Shown: piece by piece, positions 58,556 to 64,000 of the stretch | How positions within the stretch are numbered: position 1 is the stretch's first letter | How the letters are laid out: the number at the start of each line of letters is the position of its first letter | Program-made: the position numbers and the translations under genes | Notes under the pieces: generated by a model | The model's input: the letters and a program-made list of their open reading frames with translations, nothing else | Databases searched by the model: none | What the model was told of the DNA's origin: nothing | Assembly: GCA_905147135.1 (NCBI GenBank) | Contig: LR990067.1 | Coordinates: forward strand, 8,060,001 to 8,124,000 | DNA length: 64,000 nt | Direction of reading: 5' to 3' | From: Blastobasis lacticolella | Lineage: Eukaryota; Arthropoda; Insecta; Lepidoptera; Blastobasidae

Positions 58556-59077
58556 ATTTAACACTTTGTGTTGTCACTTCATGATGGAACTCCATTATTA
58601 TGAACCATATTTTTAACCCAGATAATGGCATAAAATACCTTCATATAGCTGGGAAAGGACGTAGACTAGATGGACTAGAAGCTATAGAAGTGAACAGAAT
58701 GAAGAAAGATAATATAATTAATGACCAAATTTCCTTATCGACATCACCTATTTTAAATTATTTTAAATGACATACCTTCGATATAATTTATATTTTTTGC
58801 CATTTACTTAAATGTATAACAATTGACATACCTTAAAAAATTTTGACTACTTGTAATTTGTATTATGTTGACATACTGTACATTTCTCTGCACTGTGACA
58901 TCCTAACATTATTGTATACTGTCGGTACCCACATCAACTTTAAATTATTATTTGTCGGTACCTACATATAGCTTGTAATCAAAATATAAAGTAATTGCCT
59001 GAAGATGAGTAATTCGAAACCGGTTGCAATTTAATAAAAATTATATGATAAAGTGGAACTAGTGTACAAAAAGTGAT
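58556..59077 (+). mobile_element. Penelope-like element, 3' end
   Basis: 522-bp insert flanked by an exact 19-bp direct repeat TTAATACATAGGTATAAAT (58537-58555, 59078-59096). It holds a short C-terminal coding piece and a 3' part with AAGATGAG and GAAACCGGTTGCAA, words typical of Penelope-like 3' regions. Confidence 0.75.
58600..58770 (+). pseudogene. Penelope-like C-terminal coding remnant
   Basis: A 56-codon frame ending in TGA: YLHIAGKGRRLDGLEAIEVN, RMKKDNIINDQISLSTSPIL. It matches the tail of the Penelope-type protein after the GIY-YIG endonuclease region (pattern KG..L..LE..EI ... LND.I). The RT and endonuclease cores are missing, so this is a 5'-truncated copy. Confidence 0.7.
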
Positions 59078-59319
59078 TTAATACATAGGTATAAATGATC
59101 ATTCAGTTTTAATGGAAGACAGTAATTAAGACAAAACTTACACATCTCATTGATTGCACAGCAAATAAACTTCGCTGGACATCAAACCATTTCTTGAAAC
59201 CGATTGTTTTTAAACACGTCTCTTTCACTGCATAAAATAAATGGAACTGTAATTAACTGATTTCACTTATTGAACTTAACTTCTAATCCAACACTTGAAT
59301 AGCACAGAACTATAAAGTT

Positions 59320-59560
59320 TAAAAGAAAAGTTCTATAAAAACCAATGGACCCAAGATTGGACCTTGAGTGACCCCCGACAATTTCACTCGCTTTGGCCGC
59401 TTTCGAAGCGCAAGCGCACGTCTGAGCTCCGTGGGCGTACCGACGGTATGACGTGGACTTGAAATTGACTGTACAGTTGCTCGGTACGTCATCTCGTTCG
59501 CGGCAAAACCGTATAAGACCCCATCCAACGCTTGTTCGAGTTCCACTTTGGTTAGTAACT
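59320..59560. other. CpG-rich unassigned island
   Basis: An open minus-strand frame with mid-part RRALALRKRPKRVKLSG and then VTQGPILGPLVFI, faintly like the RT motif GVPQGS.LGPLLF. On the plus strand it has CCGTATAAGACCCC. It could be a worn retroelement piece or a promoter; undecided. Confidence 0.25.
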
Positions 59561-59599
59561 CCAGTTTTTAGAGCAGCAATGTGCTGTTAATTTGTGATA

Positions 59600-60830
59600 G
59601 ATTCGTCGATTGGTTTGTCTGTGAGTAATGGTTAAAAGAAGGGGAACTACGTATGGTATGGTACTGTTTATTATAGAGTGATAGCACGTGCTCCTGATGT
59701 TTTAGTACAGCGATGATAGTTCCGTTACAGATATAGTTTTTTTCTCTGTACTGGCCGGTCTTGTCTATTTTTGGTGTCCACAGGTAATTAACGTGTTTGT
59801 TTTGAGATAATAACGTTCTTTTTTATTATTATAAGGACCTCGGTTTTTGTTGTTGTAAAATGTTTATGTTTTATATGTTTGTTTGTTTGTATTTATTAAA
59901 CACGCAATTAGTGTTCATAGATAGCACAGTAGATTGATATGACATTTCGCACACAGGTGGTTAACTTTTTGACTATTATTCGAAATTTGCGCGAATAAAG
60001 TCGACAGTGAAAACTAGTAAGTAGGTACTGTATGTACGTTACAAATCAGAAGCTCGGTAGTATGTTACTTAGATAGGTCTTTTTCTTATCATATGTGGCA
60101 ATCGGACATTTTCTAACTATATAGGTAGTTACTTTTTGAATTGTAAATATTATTTTATAATTTAGATATTTTTCCCCTAATTAATATAATATATTATTAT
60201 CCAGGGCAAATTATCTTGTCTGTTAACTGTGTGACCGAATCTGTCTTTGAATTATGATATTATTATACTAATATTATTTAATTTATACCTGTCACGTAAA
60301 TATCCCTTATACAAATATGTAAGGAAGATTTCGCCCGTACCTATCATGTGTAGGATAAGTCACATCATACGAAAGTAAATAATTGCACTGGTTAAAAAGA
60401 ACTAATAATAGTCTAACTAACATGTTATGCGCTGATTCCAAGTTAGGGATTTGCCATAATACACCTTAAAATTCCCGTGACCACTGCCCTCCTGGCCAGG
60501 AGCCCCCTTAAAAATAGGGTAAAAAAAAAAAATCGCTGGTGCCCATTTCCGAGCTAAGAAAAACACAGTATCACTCAAGCCTTAAACAGCTATTGCAATG
60601 AGCAGTCAATCACAAGACTGGGAAAAGAAAGCGAGGCTGCCCTTAGAAAGTCGCTGAGAAAAGAAACGAAACTGTTAAGCTGAATAAGGTTTTAGTGCAA
60701 CTTTAACTATCCATGTCTCAAGCATTCTTTAGCAATTAGGTATAAGTGCAGGGCGTTTCTGTGACGTTACTCTCATGGGGATCGTGTCCAAATAATAAAT
60801 TAGTCAGTATCTAGTCATTATAGTCATTGG
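59600..60830. other. AT-rich non-coding
   Basis: No gene recognised. A short A run with CCTGGCCAGGAGCCCCC lies at 60492-60510. Confidence 0.45.
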
Positions 60831-61309
60831 AGCAGAAATTGAAATGATCAATTTTAATTTCTGTTGCGGGTCTGGGTGTAGTATCTATATTTATATATAG
60901 TATAGCAAAGTCGCATTTCGCCGTCTGTTTCTATGTATCTTTGTACGTTTAGATCTTTACTAAACTACGAAAAGGATTTTAATGCGGTTGTCAACAATAG
61001 ATAGAATGATTTCTAATAGAATGACCTCACAGAGTTTCTCAATTGAAAATACCGCTGTTGCCCATTTCCTAACATACGGGGAACTAGCTGGTCTCCACTT
61101 ATTTGAAACCTAAATATTTTTTTCGAGGTTTATTGTTCTTGGGAATTTATAAAAGAATTTTGTTGTTATTTTTTCACAGTAGGTAGGTATTTGTTAATAG
61201 CCGAATAGTTAGTGGCGGAGTGTGAGGCATGCCTGTGTAGAATAGCCTATATTTATTCTGGCCAAGTATAGAGTATTGGCCACCGGATCACATTAGTTTG
61301 TGGCACTCT

Positions 61310-61561
61310 AATTTAAATTTGAATCCACTCATTTTGAGTATCGTAAGGAACTATGTCATCCCAGTCTAATTTGTTGATCCATAACTGTTGTATCAAAATT
61401 TTGGGTATGATTGTGCATGGACTGAGCAGGCCAAGAGGATCGAATATCCCAAAGGAAGTGGATAGAATCGATCGTTTGGTTATGTTGTCTTGGTTGACAG
61501 TAAATGGTTTCACTAGGAAGTGTAAGTTATCAGATGTCGGCGTCCAACCGACTCCTAGAGT
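61310..61561 (-). pseudogene. BEL/Pao retrotransposon pol fragment
   Basis: Minus-strand frame TLGVGWTPTSDNLHFLV, KPFTVN, ITKRSILSTSFGIFDPLGLL, SPCTIIPKILIQQLWINKLD, WDDIVP. The LG.GW...D, KR..LS....FDPLG..SP and LW...LDWD motifs are the region following the RT core in BEL/Pao pol. Only about 84 codons remain and no LTR is visible. It interrupts an interspersed repeat also seen at 40137-40215. Confidence 0.82.
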
Positions 61562-62020
61562 GTTAGTTAGTGAGAATCATAGTAAAAAACGCTAATGTGG
61601 CCTTTTTAGACCTTCTGGTCTCCAGTGAGTTGGCTGAGGTGCCGAAATACCAACAGCCTCTGTGATTTATAAACGACCGATTTATAATGTTGGAGACCGC
61701 GACCGGAGTGATGATTTACGGGCAGCTGCAGGTGGATGCTGTATATAGTCGAGGATAGAGTACCTAAATTGACGCTAAAGGTCTATATCAAATACTAGAC
61801 AAGTATAGCCTGATACTGTGCTACGGAACCCAAAACAACAAAGCCAAGAACCGACTCGCACTTAGCCGGTTCTTGGCCAACTACTTCGTCCTTCTGCTAA
61901 GCTTGACTGAATATGACTTATCAACCTATTATCGAAGACAAGCCCTAATTTCCGGATGGATGACGCGTGTATGACAATAGGCGATTATTAAGGTTGATAC
62001 AGTGTTCCAATTCATAATAT

Positions 62021-62578
62021 ATATGTTGCAGCCAAATGGTTAAATTAGCCGGTTAATTAAACGGCTAGCTATTTAAGCAGTTATTTAATTGAAAATTGGC
62101 CAAATTCATGAGCTTTGAAAGTTTATTTTATACGGCAGACAAACAGGCAAGCGGGCCACCTGATGGAAAGTGGTCACCGCCGCCTATGGACATCAGCAAC
62201 ACCAGGGGAGTCACTGATGCGTTGCCCGCCTCAGAAGAGACCTCTAATATACCTCTTGAACTTTGAAAGTAAAGTCAAATGAACGATATTGCGTCGAGTT
62301 TACGGAGCTCTTCCTTCATTGTCTCTTCATTTTCATAATGCTAACCTAAACTAACCGAATAGAAACCTAATGCAAACTATTATTATACTTTGAAGTTATT
62401 GTGGGTAGGTTAGCATTGGAACAATGTGTGGAAGAGCTGCGTAAACTTGAGGCAATATCGTTCTTTCAACATTACTTTAAAATCTTATGAAACTGGCAAA
62501 TTTTCAACTAAATAATTGCTCAAAAAGCTAGCCGTTAAGTTAACCGGCTAATTTAACCATCCGGCTGCGACATATACA
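62021..62578. mobile_element. Foldback element split by a LINE 3' end
   Basis: Arms of about 140 bp (TATATGTTGCAGCC, GTTAAATTAGCCGGTTAA, ... GAGTTTACGGAGCTCTTCC) are repeated inverted at the right end (GGAAGAGCTGCG ... GGCTGCGACATATA). A LINE family 2 3' end lies inside the left arm. Confidence 0.78.
62123..62260 (-). mobile_element. LINE family 2 3' end, recent insertion
   Basis: 138 bp with the exact 10-bp duplication CTTTGAAAGT on both sides (62113-62122, 62261-62270). Sequence almost identical to the 3' end of the element at 51160-51300. Confidence 0.85.
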
Positions 62579-62682
62579 AGGAGTCGTTTGTGTCTGTGCA
62601 ACGTGTATACTCCTCGAATTTTTGAAATAGTTTTTAAAAAAGGCTGCCTGATTATTCTTATAATAATAAATTTCAAATAAAT

Positions 62683-62850
62683 ATGGTTGGACAATTCACA
62701 CAGCGCCATCTAGCTTCAAAGCAAGCAAAGTTAGTGTTATGGGCGCCAGAAAATTGATAAACCACTAATGTATTTTTTAAATACATACTTATTATTATTA
62801 CCCGCTACAGAAACTCAAATGATGTATTTTAATTTCTGTAATGGGTTTAG
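62683..62850 (-). mobile_element. SINE-A copy, minus strand
   Basis: Reverse of the family end (TTGGACAATTCACACAGCGC) then AAAGCAAGCAAAG and the reverse of AATTTCTGTAATGGG. No head. Confidence 0.7.
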
Positions 62851-63940
62851 GTCTTGTGTGCGGCCGGCCTGTCAAAGGCCTAGAAATATGAAACATTTCT
62901 AGGCCTTTGACCGCCATCTCATATCTTTCTCTCACCAGTGCTAATGGTACGGAATGCCTACTATTTCAGGACTTTTAGAATATTTGGGGAACAAATTCCT
63001 AGAAACGGACTTTTCTTTAACTCGCATAAGAAAAGTTCATCTGGAATACTGTAATTTACAGATATGAAATGAATTTGATTAGGGTCCATTTCCAAGAGAG
63101 GGCTTTTTCTCCAAAAATGCATGTACTACCTTTTGTTATATATCTATACATACAATAAAACAGTAAATAAAAGTGTGTCTATACATTGAATATATTTACA
63201 AAAAAGTAATTTGGGGCGAAATAATAGTAATAATAGAATAAAAAAAATGTCTGTCTGTTTGTACAAGCAAAGCTCCGGAACTACTAATGGAATTTGAATC
63301 AAACTATTAAGCCTGGGCAACATATTTTTGGAACTTGGAACACCTGATGTAGAACCAGAATAGACCGAAGAAATATGGAAATGGCGCCGAATGGATTTTG
63401 AGTTTGGTGTCCAACTTAAAATCGAGGCCATGTTTCATCTACTTCGGTTGGGTAGAACCAGAGATACATTTGACCTCTCCTTAGTACTAGCTTTCCTACG
63501 TTAATGAGTTCATTTAAAATGGCCGCTCGGGAAAAACATAAACTGCCCTAAAGACGCGGGAAAAAGCAATATAATATTGCCGACGGATGTGCCCTAAAAG
63601 AACTAGTATAAGAACTAGAGTTCCCTAGCATGATAGCTTGTACATAATATGGCGAATGGGTACGCTCATGGCCTGTCATCGCTATAGAAAGCCACATTTG
63701 AACCACAGGGCCTGTCCACATGACCAAGTCAGCAGTTTCTTTCGTCATTGATCAAGAGCGACAAACAAAAAGACGAAATCAAATAGAGACAATGAGAATG
63801 AAATATGTAGAGATTTACAGACGCTACGTCATCCATTGTTCTTAGTCTGCGATGGGAATCATATTATTGGTCCGCTGGTACGTAATATGGGAGTGGATAC
63901 AATATTATTGTTTCTTTTCAAGAGTAACTCATCGTCATCA
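62850..63940. other. Mostly unassigned
   Basis: A LINE family 1 3' scrap (TTTGACCGCCATCTCATATC) at 62905, next to a short perfect hairpin (AAAGGCCTAGAAAT / ATTTCTAGGCCTTT, 62874-62908). No coding signal that I trust. Confidence 0.4.
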
Positions 63941-63943
63941 TCA

Positions 63944-64000
63944 TGTCCCGGTTGTGCTCTCGCGCACTAGGGCCCGGGGTCCGCCTTGACCATGATCCAG
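63944..64000 (-). mobile_element. SINE-B tail fragment at window edge
   Basis: CATGTCCCGGTTGTGCTCTC, GGGCCCGGGGTCCGCC, TTGACCATGATCCAG; cut by the end of the window. Confidence 0.7.

Overview
This is a piece of a lepidopteran (moth or butterfly) nuclear genome. It is AT-rich, almost all non-coding, and full of short transposable-element copies: non-LTR retrotransposon 3' ends, two families of tRNA-headed SINEs, and foldback/MITE elements. I see no bacterial-style operons, rRNA, CRISPR array or clear stand-alone tRNA gene.

One host gene is supported. It is a DLGAP/SAPAP/GKAP-family scaffold gene (vertebrate DLGAP1-4; Drosophila vulcan) on the minus strand, reaching from at least 42034 down to at least 13097. 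Seven coding exons join with matching reading phase: 42034-41965, 35881-34434, 25605-24089, 22413-22320, 18043-17889, 14626-14484 and 13181-13097. Together they give 1170 codons with no stop. The last five exons carry the conserved C-terminal GKAP homology region. The first exon(s) and the terminal exon with the stop codon were not found. A TATA box followed by a strong splice donor at about 32226-32150 may be an internal promoter for a shorter isoform.

Layout. 1-13 kb: downstream side of the gene, with MITEs, a 1.4-kb GC-rich palindrome (6151-7529), SINE/LINE pieces and an AT-rich stretch (9-11.3 kb) that may hold 3' UTR. 13-18 kb: C-terminal exons separated by an intron holding a 66/49-bp minisatellite, a 901-bp hAT-type element with 8-bp target duplications, and a copy of an exon-end plus splice donor. 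18.5-22.1 kb: a nearly full-length non-LTR retrotransposon with one long open frame (endonuclease + reverse transcriptase) but an Asp-to-Tyr change in RT motif A. 22-36 kb: GKAP exons, the two large exons and the intron between them. 36-42 kb: two copies of a TA-flanked MITE, SINEs, and the most upstream recognised exon.

42-64 kb is a transposon graveyard. It holds a tandem duplication (about 46.55-50.10 and 50.10-56.51 kb) bounded by SINE copies. The second unit carries a 5'-truncated non-LTR element (51160-53429) that is absent from the matching site of the first unit and is itself split by a small MITE. Further on are a Penelope-like 3' end with a 19-bp target duplication, a BEL/Pao pol fragment, and a foldback element split by a LINE 3' end. 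The nested insertions allow a relative order of events to be read.

All functional statements rest on reading the sequence and on known family features; no database search was run.
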